From: Neomesorhizobium albiziae
GTDB taxonomy: Bacteria; Pseudomonadota; Alphaproteobacteria; Rhizobiales; Rhizobiaceae
Assembly: GCF_900114255.1 (NCBI RefSeq)
Contig: NZ_FOSL01000001.1
Location: 682,001 to 746,000 of the forward strand
DNA: 64,000 nt
Reading direction: 5' to 3'
The position numbers were made by a program, and so were the translations under genes. The notes below the pieces were generated by a model. It was not told the DNA's origin. It ran no database searches and saw nothing but the letters and a program-made list of their open reading frames with translations. Shown here piece after piece: positions 24,759 through 34,883 of this stretch (within the stretch, counting starts at the first letter, position 1; every line of letters starts with the position of its first letter).

Positions 24759-27656
24759 TCACTGGCAAGCTTCACATTCGGGATCGTCAGCCGCACAGGC
24801 TTTGCCCCAGGCGGCATCGGCATCGACGAGAATGGGAGCGGCGGCAGGGGTTGCGGCAACGATCGCCGACACCGCGTTGAGCTTGCCGTCGGTACCTTTC
24901 AGTGTCGATTTCTCCACATGCGTGGCCGAGCGCGAGCGCAGATAGTAGGTGGTCTTGAGACCCTTCCTCCAGGCGAGGCGATAGAGTTCGTCGAGCTTCT
25001 TGCCGTTTGGATTGGCGATGTAGAGGTTTAGCGACTGCGCCTGGTCAATCCACTTCTGCCGGCGCGACGCGGCTTCAATCAGCCAGGCGGAATCGAGTTC
25101 GAAGGCGGTGGCGTAGAGTGCCTTGAGATCGTCCGGCACGCGGTCAATCTGGCCGACCGAGCCGTCGAAATATTTTAGGTCGGATACCATCACCTCGTCC
25201 CACAAGCCGCGCGCCTTCAGGTCGTGCACAAGCTGCGCGTTCACCACCGTAAAGTCGCCCGACATGTTCGATTTGACGAACAGATTCTGGTAGGCTGGCT
25301 CGATCGATTGCGCGACGCCGCAGATGTTCGAGATCGTCGCAGTCGGCGCGATGGCCATGGTGTTGGAATTGCGCATGCCGATCTTCTTCACGCGCTTGCC
25401 CAAGGCGTCCCAATCGAGTGCGGAGGACCTATCCATATCGACGTCCGGTCGCGAATCCTGCAGCAGCCGGATCGAGTCGATGGGAAGAATCCCCTTCGAC
25501 CAAAGCGAACCCTCGAAGCTTGGATAGCGGCCGCGCTCGTCGGCGAGATCAACGGACGCCGAAATAGCGTAATAGCTGATCGCCTCCATGCTGGTGTCGG
25601 CAAAGGCGACTGCCTCCTGGGAGGCGTACGGAACGCGCAGCACCTGCAACGCATCCTGGAAACCCATCAGGCCAAGCCCAACCGGACGGTGACGAAGGTT
25701 CGACTGGCGCGCCTCCGGGATCGTGTAGAAATTGATATCGATGACATTGTCGAGCATGCGCATCGCCGTGGAGACGGTCCTTGCCAGCCGATCGCGATCA
25801 AGGCCGTTATCCGTCACATGGTTTGCAAGATTGACGGAGCCGAGATTGCAAACGGCAACCTCGTCCTTTGAGGTGTTCAGCGTGATCTCGGTGCAGAGAT
25901 TGGACGAATGCACAACGCCGATATGTCCCTGCGGCGAGCGTATGTTGCACGGGTCCTTGAACGTGACCCAGGGATGCCCGGTCTCGAACAGCATGGTGAG
26001 CATTCGCCGCCACAGGTCGAGCGCTCGAACTTTCCTGAATACCTTGATGCCGCCGGAGGCCGCTTGCAGCTCGTAGGCCTCGTAGGCCACTTTGAACGCC
26101 CCACCATAGAGATCGTGCAGATCGGGCGCCTCGTCGGGTGAGAAAAGGGTCCACTCGCCATCCGCCTCCACCCGTTCCATGAACAGGTCCGGCACCCAGT
26201 TCGCGGTGTTCATGTCGTGCGTGCGGCGACGGTCGTCTCCGGTGTTCTTCCTGAGATCCAGAAACTCGTCGATGTCGATATGCCAGGTTTCCAGATAGGC
26301 GCAGACCGCGCCCTTGCGCTTGCCTCCCTGGTTGACGGCGATCGCGGTGTCGTTCGCGACTTTCAGGAACGGCACAACGCCCTGGCTCTCGCCGTTGGTG
26401 CCTTTGATATGCGCGCCGAGGCCACGCACCGGCGTCCAGTCGTTGCCAAGCCCGCCGGAATATTTTGCAAGCAGAGCGTTGTCCTTGATGCCCTTGAAGA
26501 TCGCATCGAGATCGTCACCAATTGTGGTGAGGAAACAGGACGAAAGCTGCGGCCGCGACGTGCCCGAGTTGAACAGCGTCGGTGTCGAGGCCATGAAATC
26601 GAACGAGGAGAGCAGGTCGTAAAACTCGATGGCGCGCGCTTCGCGGTCGATCTCGCGGATCGCCAGCCCCATCGCCACCCGCATGAAAAAGGCCTGCGGC
26701 AGCTCGAAACGTTTTCCCCGCGTGTGCAGGAAATAGCGGTCGTAGAGTGTCTGCAGCCCGAGATATTGGAAATTCAGGTCGCGATCAGCCTTGAGCGCTG
26801 CTCCAAGCCTTGCCAGATCGAACCGCCCGAGTTCCGGGTCGATCAGTTCGGCTTCGATGCCTACCCGTATGAAATCAGGAAAGTAGCTAGCGTAGCACCC
26901 GGCCATGTCGGCCTGCGTCGCCTGCTCGGGTCGATCTGAGATGAAGCTCAGCGCCTCTCGGTGCAGGCGATCAAGCAGCAGGCGCGCCGACACGAAGGCG
27001 TAGTTCGGTTCCTGTTCAACCAGAGTGCGCGCCGCCAGAATCGGCGCCAGCGACAGTTCTTCCAGAGTGATGCCGTCGTAGAGGTTGCGCTTCGTCTCGG
27101 TGAGGATCGTGTCGGCCCGAACATCCTCCAGCCCGGCGCAGGCCTCGTCGATGACGCGTCGCAGCCGCGCCTCGTCGAGCGGCGAAAGAGTGCCGTCGTC
27201 GCCCCTCACTTGCAGCACAGGCTGGGATGGAGAGGAGAGGGTCGCCCTTTCCACCACACGCTCGCGCGCACGCTCCTCGCGGTAGAGCACATAGGCGCGG
27301 GCAACCTTGTGGTGCTCGCCTCGCATCAGCACCAGTTCGACCTGATCCTGGATCTCCTCGATGTGGAAGGTGCGTCAGGCATCGGCCCGGCGTGTCAGCG
27401 CGGCAAAGACCTGCGCCGTCAGATCCTCCACGACATCATGGACGCGCCGCGAACCGGCGGCGACAGACCCTTCGACTGCAAGAAAGGCTTTGGTTAGCGC
27501 GACGGCGATCTTGGTCGCATCGAATGGCGTCACCGAGCCGTTGCGGCGGATGATGCGATAACCAGGCTCCGCCGGAGGCTTTGAAGCCGGGGCTGTGTCG
27601 GGCGGAAAGTCGGTTGTTCCGTTGGTGTGGAGGGCGGCAGTCGCAGTCATCATCAT
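24759..27656 (-). pseudogene. nrdA: Ribonucleoside-diphosphate reductase class I alpha subunit, interrupted by in-frame TGA
   Basis: If read through, this is about 965 residues, the usual size for alphaproteobacterial NrdA. The N-terminal ATP-cone (about residues 28-94, YRIIRRNGSVTPFDATKIAV) carries overall activity control. A TGA codon at 27377-27375 (about residue 94) then stops the frame. The same frame resumes directly with [20 protein letters not shown] and continues as an intact catalytic part to the C-terminal CEACQ thiols. A GGA glycine codon is expected at the TGA, so a single substitution or base-call error explains it. Restart at ATG 27332 would give an 857-residue form lacking the ATP-cone. 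A cobalamin riboswitch lies upstream. Confidence 0.88.
27375..27377 (-). other. nrdA: In-frame TGA inside nrdA
   Basis: The codon order is GCC TGA CGC ACC TTC, and the reading frame is the same on both sides. It falls at the boundary between the ATP-cone and the catalytic barrel. Homologous NrdA proteins have a glycine here in my knowledge of the family (Gly-Arg-Thr), consistent with GGA changed to TGA. Confidence 0.85.
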
Positions 27657-27769
27657 CCCCGATGGAGTTTTGGGGACGGAGCATTGGCGCACGCATGCCG
27701 GAAATCGCACGGCGCAAAGCCGCACGAAGCAAGCGCACCACCGGGACACCCCGCCCGTGGACGTTCAGT

Positions 27770-27955
27770 CGTCAGGGCAGGTCTCCTGGCTCGCAGGTCG
27801 TCGCTTTCGTCGGCCTTCCCAGCGCCGTTTGGCGCCAGTGGCGTAACTCGACGTAAGCTCACTGCTTACAGTTGCGGGGGCAGCGCCGGCATTAAACCGG
27901 CTTCCCTCTTAGCTCCCGAGCCGCACAGACTCGGAAGAACCATGACCCCTGCATT
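27770..27955 (-). promoter_or_regulatory. Cobalamin riboswitch in front of nrdAB
   Basis: On the minus strand the core elements follow in order: GAGGGAAGCCGGTTTAATGC, GCTGCCCCCGCAACTGTAAG, GCCACTGG, CGCTGGGAAGGC and the closing GAGCCAGGAGACCTGCC. The aptamer ends about 115 nt before the nrdA start. B12 riboswitch control of class I ribonucleotide reductases is known in bacteria that also have the B12-dependent class II enzyme, so that B12-independent NrdAB is made when B12 is short. Confidence 0.93.
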
Positions 27956-27958
27956 TAG

Positions 27959-28228
27959 GGGGCAGCTAGATAGTGATGTCAACATCTAGATTGAGTTTTC
28001 CCGGTTTACAGGAAGTCTCCTATCTGGAGAGCGCATCCCACCCGTTCCAGCGACGAAGAATCGGCGGCCGACAACGCTCAGCAGACGAGGCTGACGGAAG
28101 TTCGAGTCTACGCATGAGGGGTTCGTGTTGGCGCCGTTGTCACCGAGCCGTTTGTTGGCCGTCTCGGCACCAAGGACAGACGTGGGAGAAGGCCGCTGGC
28201 CTCCCCCACGTACGTGAAATTTGCCCAT
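27959..28228. other. Region upstream of the nrdA riboswitch, no confident gene
   Basis: Between the riboswitch and the DUF1127 gene there is only an 80-residue open frame on the minus strand, whose composition does not look coding. The nrdA promoter should be here, but no clear -35/-10 pair stands out. Confidence 0.4.
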
Positions 28229-28459
28229 TCAGCCTTCGCCGTTTGGCAAGTAGTTCCCGTGACTACCGTTGACCGCGGACAGTATCTGTGAACGTGTAAT
28301 GCCGATGTCCTTCAGGAGTTCATCGTTCATCGCTTCAAGGGCGCGAACCCCGTTGTGACGGTCACGAGCGCTCCGATAGGCCCGCCAGATCTGCCCCAAT
28401 CGCGTAAGACAAATCCTCCCGGTGCTTTCGACCGGCACGTTCAAAGTCGAGATAGACAT
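28229..28459 (-). CDS. DUF1127 small protein
   Basis: This 76-residue protein has the DUF1127 signature in its middle part (about residues 24-62): W-x-AYR ... R-x-LEAMNDELLKDIGITRSQI. Short DUF1127 proteins are abundant in rhizobia and other alphaproteobacteria, and some are linked to phosphate/carbon metabolism or RNA-level regulation. Here it is a lone gene with no obvious operon. The role in this setting is unknown. Confidence 0.85.
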   Translation of the reverse strand: MSISTLNVPVESTGRICLTRLGQIWRAYRSARDRHNGVRALEAMNDELLKDIGITRSQILSAVNGSHGNYLPNGEG

Positions 28460-28641
28460 TGCAGTGCTCCATTTGGTTGAGCCGCACTGTTTGGCGGCGA
28501 TCCCCGTTCAAAGGTTTTTGTGCAAGCCAGCATCCGGCTCAGCCGGCTGGAGGCGAGGATTGAGAATTTCGTCGCAACGAACTCCGGCCGACGCCGGCAG
28601 CGGCGTTTCCAGCCAACTCAGTTGGCGTCGGCTATGTCGCC

Positions 28642-28971
28642 TCAATTGTTTCCGGAAGGAACGCGACGGCCTATCGCGAACCAGGGCTTTCCGACCACCG
28701 CGCCATTTGATGCTTTGCCAACATCTGCTCGCGGCGCAGCATCGCCGTATTTTTGGAGCGATGATCTTGCCGACGGATGAAAGGGTTGCTCGATCGACGC
28801 GGCCGACGACATCCCCAAACCACCTTTTCGTGATTTGACGTTGGGCATGGCTGCGTCGCCGTAGATCTGGCGCGACGACGTCGGGAACTGAAGCGTGGAA
28901 AGCACGTCTTGCGCGGCGGCTCCGTCCATAACTGGCAGGAGAGCGGCGAGCGCGAGGACAATTGGTCTCAT
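28642..28971 (-). CDS. Hypothetical secreted small protein
   Basis: The product of about 109 residues begins with a signal peptide (MRPIVLALAALLPVMDGAAA, cleavage near residue 20). GGAGA lies before the ATG at 28971, which is why I prefer it over an upstream frame extension. The mature part is polar, low in cysteine, and contains two YGDAA repeats (YGDAAMP and YGDAAPR) about 40 residues apart. I do not recognise the family. Confidence 0.55.
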   Translation of the reverse strand: MRPIVLALAALLPVMDGAAAQDVLSTLQFPTSSRQIYGDAAMPNVKSRKGGLGMSSAASIEQPFHPSARSSLQKYGDAAPRADVGKASNGAVVGKPWFAIGRRVPSGNN

Positions 28972-29290
28972 AGCGAGATCTCCGTCTTGATAGCTTTCGA
29001 CAAATTGACTTCGTCGATCCAAGAATTACTGCGGGCCTACCAAGCTCAAGTGAGTTTGATAGAATTGATCCGCTATTTCGGAATGGAACAACAAAATCGG
29101 CGCTTCAATGTCTATCGCACGGTTGTTTCCGCTGTTTTTCCGGACGTGAGGATAATTGTTTCGTTTGTTGCGCCAGCTTCGGTTCCAGGTTTCGGCGCAC
29201 CGCAGATTGAAACAAATAGTCCTGCCTCAGCACTCATCCGGAAACACTTCAGCACTATTTTCCGGCGCCGAGAGAAAAGGAAAGCCGCCC
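28972..29290. other. Promoter region between the secreted protein and the PAS kinase
   Basis: This stretch of about 320 bases, AT-richer than its surroundings, separates divergent genes. It should hold both promoters. I find no gene, no strong dyad and no terminator. The open frame that extends upstream of the kinase start through this region lacks ribosome-binding support. Confidence 0.5.
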
Positions 29291-32200
29291 ATGTCAGTTA
29301 AGAAAGCCGCGAATGGTGCGCAAACGGGTTACGCCCTTTTTGACGGCAGCGGTGCCCTGGAGGATGCCAACGCGCAGTTCTTTGCGGCAAATGACAACCG
29401 CAAGTACGAAATGCACGGCATGGACAGGGTCGCTGTCGTTGCCGAAGTCCTCGCAAACCTGAGAAGCTTTGACGGCCGCAAGGTCGAGTTGAACCAGGCC
29501 TTTGTCCGGGATGCGACGGCGCGCTGGAGCAACCTCGAAGAAGCTCCGGTTGAGGCGCAGACCGCCGATGGCGACTGGAGGCTTTTTGCCGCGCATCCCC
29601 GCCCGAACGGTGGGATCGCTCTGATGAGCGTCGACATAACCGCGATGAAAAATGCCGAGCTGGCACATTGGGACAGTGTCGACATCTTCCGCTGCATCAC
29701 AGACAGCCATCCGCTGCCGGTCTGGGTGGTGGATGAAGAAAGCAAGGAGATCCTCTACGAAAGTCTGGACGCCTCGAACCTTCTTGGACGGAAGTGGCGA
29801 CCGCATCAGCAATTCATCACCGACCACTATGTCGATCCCGAGGGGTTCGAGGAAATCCGAACGTTGGTCAGCAAGCACGACATCGTGCGCGATCACGAGA
29901 TGCAGTTGCGGCGCAGCAATGGATCGACGATCTGGTGTTCGGCCAATTGCCGGCGCGGCGTCTATCGGGGGCGACCATCCCTGGTGGTTGGCGTGCTGGA
30001 CATCACCGAACGCAAGCAGCGTGAAGATTTGTTCGGTTTCCTGATCAAGCATCATCCCCTGCCGGTCTGGATGAACGATGCCAGTTCCGGTGCGGTGATT
30101 TACCAAAGCGACGCCGCTGAGCGGCTGTTCGGCTGGGACGATGAAGGCGAGCGGAAGATACTTGCGGACCAGTTCGTGAATCCCGACCAATATGTCGAAA
30201 TCAGCCAGGAACTCATGCGCAACGGCGTCGTCGAAAATTGTGAAGCGCAATTGAGAGGCAAGGATGGTCGCAAGTTCTGGGCGAACGGAAATTTGAGCGT
30301 TGTCGAATTCCAGGGCCGTCGCGTCGTCCTTGCGGGGATCGCCGATGTCACCAAGCAACGCAAACGCGACGGCGAAGTCATGCTGGCGCGGGAACTGCTT
30401 AGCAACGCGGTCGAATCGCTGTCGGAAGGGTTTGCCCTTTACGACGAAGACCATCGGCTTGTGATGTGCAACCGCTCCTATCGGGAGATGAATGGCACCG
30501 TCGCCGACCTGATCAAGCCCGGCATGAAATGGACCGACCTTCTGATCCAATCAGTGCGGCGCGGCGCTTATCCTGACGCAATAGGGCGGGAAGACGAGTG
30601 GATTGAAGAGCGCATCAGCAACCGCACTACCCTGCGCGGTCGATATGAGGCAAATCTCGGTAACGGCACCTGGCATATTGTTTCCATACACCCGACCGAT
30701 CTCGGTGGCTTTGTCGTCACACGAGCCGACATTAGCGAACGCAAAAAGGCCGAGGCGGCTGAACGTGAAGCCACGGCGCTGATGCAAAAGGTCCTTGATG
30801 CCTGTCCCTCACCGACCCGCATGTCGACGATCGACGGAGAAACCCTCTATCGCAATCCAGCCAGCTGTAAACTCTATGGCGACCGGACGCGGATTGCCGA
30901 CTACTACGTTCAACCCGATGACAGCCAAGCGTTAGTGGATGCACTGACGCAAACAGGCAGCATCGATGACTTCCGGGTTAAGCAATACGATGCCGACGAT
31001 GAGGTCTTCTGGGCGTCGATTTCGGCGCGCCTGATCGAGTTCGAGGGGCGACAGGTGATCGTCTCGAACACAACGAACATCACCGACATGATCACCGCTC
31101 AGGAGCAGACCCGACAAGCAAGCGACCGGCTGATCGACGCCATCGAGTCCCTGGCGGAAGGCTTTGCGCTCTATGACAAGGACGACCGGCTTGTACTCGC
31201 CAATAGCCGCTACCGCGCGATGCACGCGATAAGCGCGGACGTGCTTGTGCCAGGTGTCAACTGGTTCGATTTCCTCCGCGTCACCGTTGAGCGCAATCAG
31301 TTTACAGTGCCAGACGGCAAGATCGACGAATGGCTGGCAGAACGAGCCAAGGATCGCCGTGAGTTTCGGCAACAGGAATTCCAGCACACGGACGGCGGCT
31401 GGTTCTTCGTATCGAACTGTCCGACCCGCGAAGGCGGCTTCGTCGTCACCCGTGTCGACATCACTGAACGCAAACGCGCTGAGCTGGCCATCAAGGAAGC
31501 TGAAGAACTTGTCCGCAAAGTGCTGGAGGCTTGCCCGGTCAACATTCAGATGACAAGCGCTCGCAACGGAACGCTGCTTTATCGCAGTCCCGCCACACTG
31601 GACCTTCTCGGCGATGTGGCCAACGCCGTCGACTACTACGTCAATCCGCTTGAGCGGAAACATTATGTCGAGAGACTGCTCGAAGAGGGAAGAGTCGACG
31701 ATTTCGAGACGCAGCTCAAGCGCAAGGATGGACAAGTTTGCTGGTGTTCAATCTCCTCCCGGCTGATCGATTTTCACGGCGAGAAAGTTATTGTTTCCCA
31801 TACCTATGATCTCACCGACCGCATCGAAATGCAGCAGGAGCTGGAGCGGCAGCGCGAGACGTTGCATCAGAACGAAAAAATGTCGGCGCTCGGTGGATTG
31901 CTGGCAGGGGTGGCGCACGAGTTGAACAATCCGCTCTCGGTGGTGCTTGGCCTGGCTCTCATGCTTGAGGAATCCGCCAGCGACGCCAAGACGGCCGAAC
32001 GCGCGCACAAGATCAGCAAAGCCGCGGAGCGTTGCGCCCGCATAGTTCGGACGTTCCTGGCCATGGCCCGTCAACAGCCCACAAAGACCGCGAACGTTTC
32101 GATCGACGATGTCATTGCAACTGCTGTCGAGGTTGCTGGCTATTCCATAAGGTCTTCCGATATCGAACTCGCGATCCGGCTCCAGCGCGATCTCCCGACT

Positions 32201-32962
32201 ATCTGGGCGGATCCCGATCAACTCAGTCAGGTTCTCATCAACCTGCTTGTCAATGCTGAGCAGGCACTTCACGACCGCGCCGGTCCGAGAAAAATCACGA
32301 TCTCGACGAAACTGCGATCCAAGACGGGCGACATCGTCGTCAAAGTAGCCGACACAGGAGCCGGTATGTCGCCCGAGATCCGCTCGCGCATTTTCGAACC
32401 GTTCTTCACGACAAAGGAGGTCGGCAAGGGAACCGGGATCGGGCTGTCGTTCTGTCACCGGATCGTGCAGTCGCATGGCGGAACCATCAAAGTGGAAACA
32501 GCCGAAGGCTCCGGATCGACCTTTATCGTTTCGCTGCCGGGGTTGCGCAGACCACGAGCGACCACCGCAACCGCAGCCCCCGCACCAGCCAAAGTGGCGG
32601 GACTTACTTGTCTGGTGGTCGATGACGAGGCGGAGGTTGGGGACCTGGTTGCTGATGTCCTTGAGCAGGACGGTTTCGCAGTCACGGTAGCTCGATCAGG
32701 CGAAGAAGCCTTGCTTCATCTTGCGGGCCATTCCTTCTCCTTGATCCTGAGCGATCTCAAGATGCCAAACATCGATGGTCGGGCCATGTTCAAACATATC
32801 TCGGACTCCTACCCCGAAGCACTCGCAAGGCTTGCCTTCCTGACCGGAGATACAATCAGCCCGAGTGCACAGATATTCCTGCGCGCCACGAAACGGCCTT
32901 TTCTTGAAAAGCCGGTGAAGCCGGATGAATTACGGGCCTTCGTTGCACGGTTGGTCGGCTGA
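29291..32962 (+). CDS. Multi-PAS hybrid sensor histidine kinase with receiver domain
   Basis: This large cytosolic sensor has about 1223 residues and no evident membrane segment or signal peptide. I count about seven PAS-like modules between residues 15 and 860. A two-PAS unit beginning [13 protein letters not shown] and ending in the DITER/DLTDR linker is present twice in the second half. Then come the HisKA H-box ([14 protein letters not shown], about 930), a HATPase domain with GTGIGLSF, and a C-terminal receiver (VVDDEAE ... LILSDLKMP, about 1100-1220). ATG 29291 is chosen because the frame extension upstream looks non-coding. It is followed by an OmpR regulator. The signal is unknown; PAS stacks often sense redox, light or small molecules. 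Confidence 0.9.
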   Translation: MSVKKAANGAQTGYALFDGSGALEDANAQFFAANDNRKYEMHGMDRVAVVAEVLANLRSFDGRKVELNQAFVRDATARWSNLEEAPVEAQTADGDWRLFAAHPRPNGGIALMSVDITAMKNAELAHWDSVDIFRCITDSHPLPVWVVDEESKEILYESLDASNLLGRKWRPHQQFITDHYVDPEGFEEIRTLVSKHDIVRDHEMQLRRSNGSTIWCSANCRRGVYRGRPSLVVGVLDITERKQREDLFGFLIKHHPLPVWMNDASSGAVIYQSDAAERLFGWDDEGERKILADQFVNPDQYVEISQELMRNGVVENCEAQLRGKDGRKFWANGNLSVVEFQGRRVVLAGIADVTKQRKRDGEVMLARELLSNAVESLSEGFALYDEDHRLVMCNRSYREMNGTVADLIKPGMKWTDLLIQSVRRGAYPDAIGREDEWIEERISNRTTLRGRYEANLGNGTWHIVSIHPTDLGGFVVTRADISERKKAEAAEREATALMQKVLDACPSPTRMSTIDGETLYRNPASCKLYGDRTRIADYYVQPDDSQALVDALTQTGSIDDFRVKQYDADDEVFWASISARLIEFEGRQVIVSNTTNITDMITAQEQTRQASDRLIDAIESLAEGFALYDKDDRLVLANSRYRAMHAISADVLVPGVNWFDFLRVTVERNQFTVPDGKIDEWLAERAKDRREFRQQEFQHTDGGWFFVSNCPTREGGFVVTRVDITERKRAELAIKEAEELVRKVLEACPVNIQMTSARNGTLLYRSPATLDLLGDVANAVDYYVNPLERKHYVERLLEEGRVDDFETQLKRKDGQVCWCSISSRLIDFHGEKVIVSHTYDLTDRIEMQQELERQRETLHQNEKMSALGGLLAGVAHELNNPLSVVLGLALMLEESASDAKTAERAHKISKAAERCARIVRTFLAMARQQPTKTANVSIDDVIATAVEVAGYSIRSSDIELAIRLQRDLPTIWADPDQLSQVLINLLVNAEQALHDRAGPRKITISTKLRSKTGDIVVKVADTGAGMSPEIRSRIFEPFFTTKEVGKGTGIGLSFCHRIVQSHGGTIKVETAEGSGSTFIVSLPGLRRPRATTATAAPAPAKVAGLTCLVVDDEAEVGDLVADVLEQDGFAVTVARSGEEALLHLAGHSFSLILSDLKMPNIDGRAMFKHISDSYPEALARLAFLTGDTISPSAQIFLRATKRPFLEKPVKPDELRAFVARLVG

Positions 32963-33017
32963 GTTCGAAAGCGTATATTGATTTGTCATAGAACAGGGGC
33001 GAGCATGTCTTGGCGAC

Positions 33018-33761
33018 ATGTATTCCACCTATGGATGGTCACTGCCGTTGCTGAAGGAAAGTCCACATATTGTCGTCTGCGACGATGAGCAGGATATACG
33101 CGATACCGTCGCCGAATATCTGCACGATAAAGGTTATGCGGTCACGACTGCCGATGGCGGCCCTGCACTCAGGGAGGTCATCGACAAGCAACGTGTCGAC
33201 GTGGTCATCCTGGATATCCGTATGCCGGGCGAGGATGGCCTCTCGCTGGCGAGATACATGCGAGAGCGCTCTGGGGTCGCCATCATCATGTTGACCGGCT
33301 CGGCCGATGTGATCGATCGCGTCGTCGGCCTGGAGATCGGCGCCGATGATTACGTTGCCAAGCCTGTTGATCTGCGAGAGTTGCTTGCCCGCGTGAAAGC
33401 CGTTTTGCGCCGAACAGCGACTGCAGAGAAAGTCACTGAAGAGGACGGGGCGAGGCTTTCACAGACTGTCCCATTCGGGAATTGCACTTTGAATTTGGAC
33501 ACCTGCAAACTGTTCGATAGGGACGGTGTCGAGATTGCGATCACCGCGATGGAATTCAGCCTCCTGAGAGTGTTTGCCACGCATCGCGGGCGTATTCTCA
33601 ACCGCGATCAGCTGCTTGAACTCGCCCATGACCGCGGTTGGGATCCGTATGACCGCAGCATCGACATTCGTATCTCTCGCCTGAGGAAGAAAATCGAAGC
33701 CGACCCGTCCAAACCACAGGTGCTCAAGACCGTCCGTGGCGTGGGGTATATTTTCTCGTAA
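33018..33761 (+). CDS. OmpR-family response regulator
   Basis: This 247-residue regulator has an N-terminal receiver with the acidic pair in CDDEQDI, phospho-acceptor Asp in VVILDIRMPGEDG (about 70), Thr in IIMLTG and Lys in YVAKPVD. A C-terminal winged helix (about 150-245) ends in VRGVGYIFS. It lies 55 nt downstream of the hybrid kinase and is its likely partner. The kinase carries its own receiver, so phosphotransfer could be direct or need an intermediate. The target genes are not apparent. Confidence 0.9.
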   Translation: MYSTYGWSLPLLKESPHIVVCDDEQDIRDTVAEYLHDKGYAVTTADGGPALREVIDKQRVDVVILDIRMPGEDGLSLARYMRERSGVAIIMLTGSADVIDRVVGLEIGADDYVAKPVDLRELLARVKAVLRRTATAEKVTEEDGARLSQTVPFGNCTLNLDTCKLFDRDGVEIAITAMEFSLLRVFATHRGRILNRDQLLELAHDRGWDPYDRSIDIRISRLRKKIEADPSKPQVLKTVRGVGYIFS

Positions 33762-33898
33762 ACAAAATAGAACCGCAATTGCGGCGGCTTCCTGCGGGGA
33801 ACGTGTCGGCACAAGCGATCTCTCAACGCCCGTTCAATGGCGCGTGGAGAAAAATGGCGCCTAGCTGGCGAACTTAAGTCTTCCGATGGGAGGCAGAA

Positions 33899-34621
33899 AT
33901 GGACAGATCTCACGAGCAAGCACCAGTCGCGGAGAATGTGGCGAGGTGGACCACTCCTCCATTCCCGGCAACATCAGCAGAGTACATTACCGTGTTGGCG
34001 CATTATCACCGCGCCGAAATGAGCCGCATGGCAGGCTGGCGCGACCGCATCGATCGGACGACCAACTGGGCGATTACGGGCGTTGCTGCAATGCTGTCGC
34101 TGTCGTTGTCATCGCCAACCTCCCATCACGGCGTACTTCTCTTCGGCATGGTGCTCGTCCAGCTTTTGCTGCTGATCGAGGCTCGGCGGTACCGCTTCTT
34201 TGATGTCTATCGGGGCCGCGTACGCCAGATGGAGAAGAACTATTTTGCTCAGATCCTCGCGCCACTGCCCGACGTCGACCAAGGCTGGGCCGAGCTCCTT
34301 GGTCAAGATTTGCGCAGGCCACGGTTTTTGATTTCCATCCGTGCTGCAATGTCGCGTCGGTTGAGACGAAATTATTCGTGGATGTTCCTCATCCTGCTGT
34401 TTGCCTGGGTGCTCAAGATCTCAACCCCGAAATTACAGGATGGCGGTGCGCCCTACGACATTGCACGATCGCTATCCGAGATAATCAGCAACGCTGCATT
34501 CGGGCCAATTCCCGGCGCGATCGTGCTGCTCGGCGTGATCATTTTCTACTGCTGGCTCGGCTACGTGGCATTGCTGACAGGGGATGCCGATGAAACGATG
34601 CATGGGGAAGTTCACGTTTGA
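33899..34621 (+). CDS. DUF2270 integral membrane protein
   Basis: The 240-residue protein matches what I know of the DUF2270 family: an N-terminal soluble part with EYITVLAHYHRAEMSRM, two closely spaced helices (about 57-90), a basic cytoplasmic stretch with RRYRFFDVYRGRVRQMEKN, and two further helices (about 155-172, 202-225). The function is unknown. It stands alone after the two-component genes. Confidence 0.8.
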   Translation: MDRSHEQAPVAENVARWTTPPFPATSAEYITVLAHYHRAEMSRMAGWRDRIDRTTNWAITGVAAMLSLSLSSPTSHHGVLLFGMVLVQLLLLIEARRYRFFDVYRGRVRQMEKNYFAQILAPLPDVDQGWAELLGQDLRRPRFLISIRAAMSRRLRRNYSWMFLILLFAWVLKISTPKLQDGGAPYDIARSLSEIISNAAFGPIPGAIVLLGVIIFYCWLGYVALLTGDADETMHGEVHV

Positions 34622-34883
34622 CAGCCGAGCTGGTCCTTGTGGCACCAACACAGCAGCCCTCCCCTATGGATGCTGGTCTCCGTCGGTGCGAGAGATCGCA
34701 CCGGTGAAACAAATGAAACAATTCCTCGGGGCTACAGAAAACCATCTGAAATGAAGGTGGCGTATTACTGGAAGGCTGCGGAAGCAGAGATAACAACCAG
34801 TGAGCGTAAATGTCTCTCGTCAAGGTAAATCTAGTCTTGAACGAGACACTATTGCGCCTCGCCTAGAACCCGAGAGTTCAAAG

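Noticed and set aside
27375-27377. Selenocysteine or programmed read-through at the nrdA TGA
   Set aside because: Class I reductase has no selenocysteine at this place, a glycine is expected, and I see no SECIS-like hairpin right after the codon.
27986-28228. 80-codon minus-strand frame upstream of the nrdA riboswitch
   Set aside because: No ribosome-binding site, no domain, and a composition unlike neighbouring genes.
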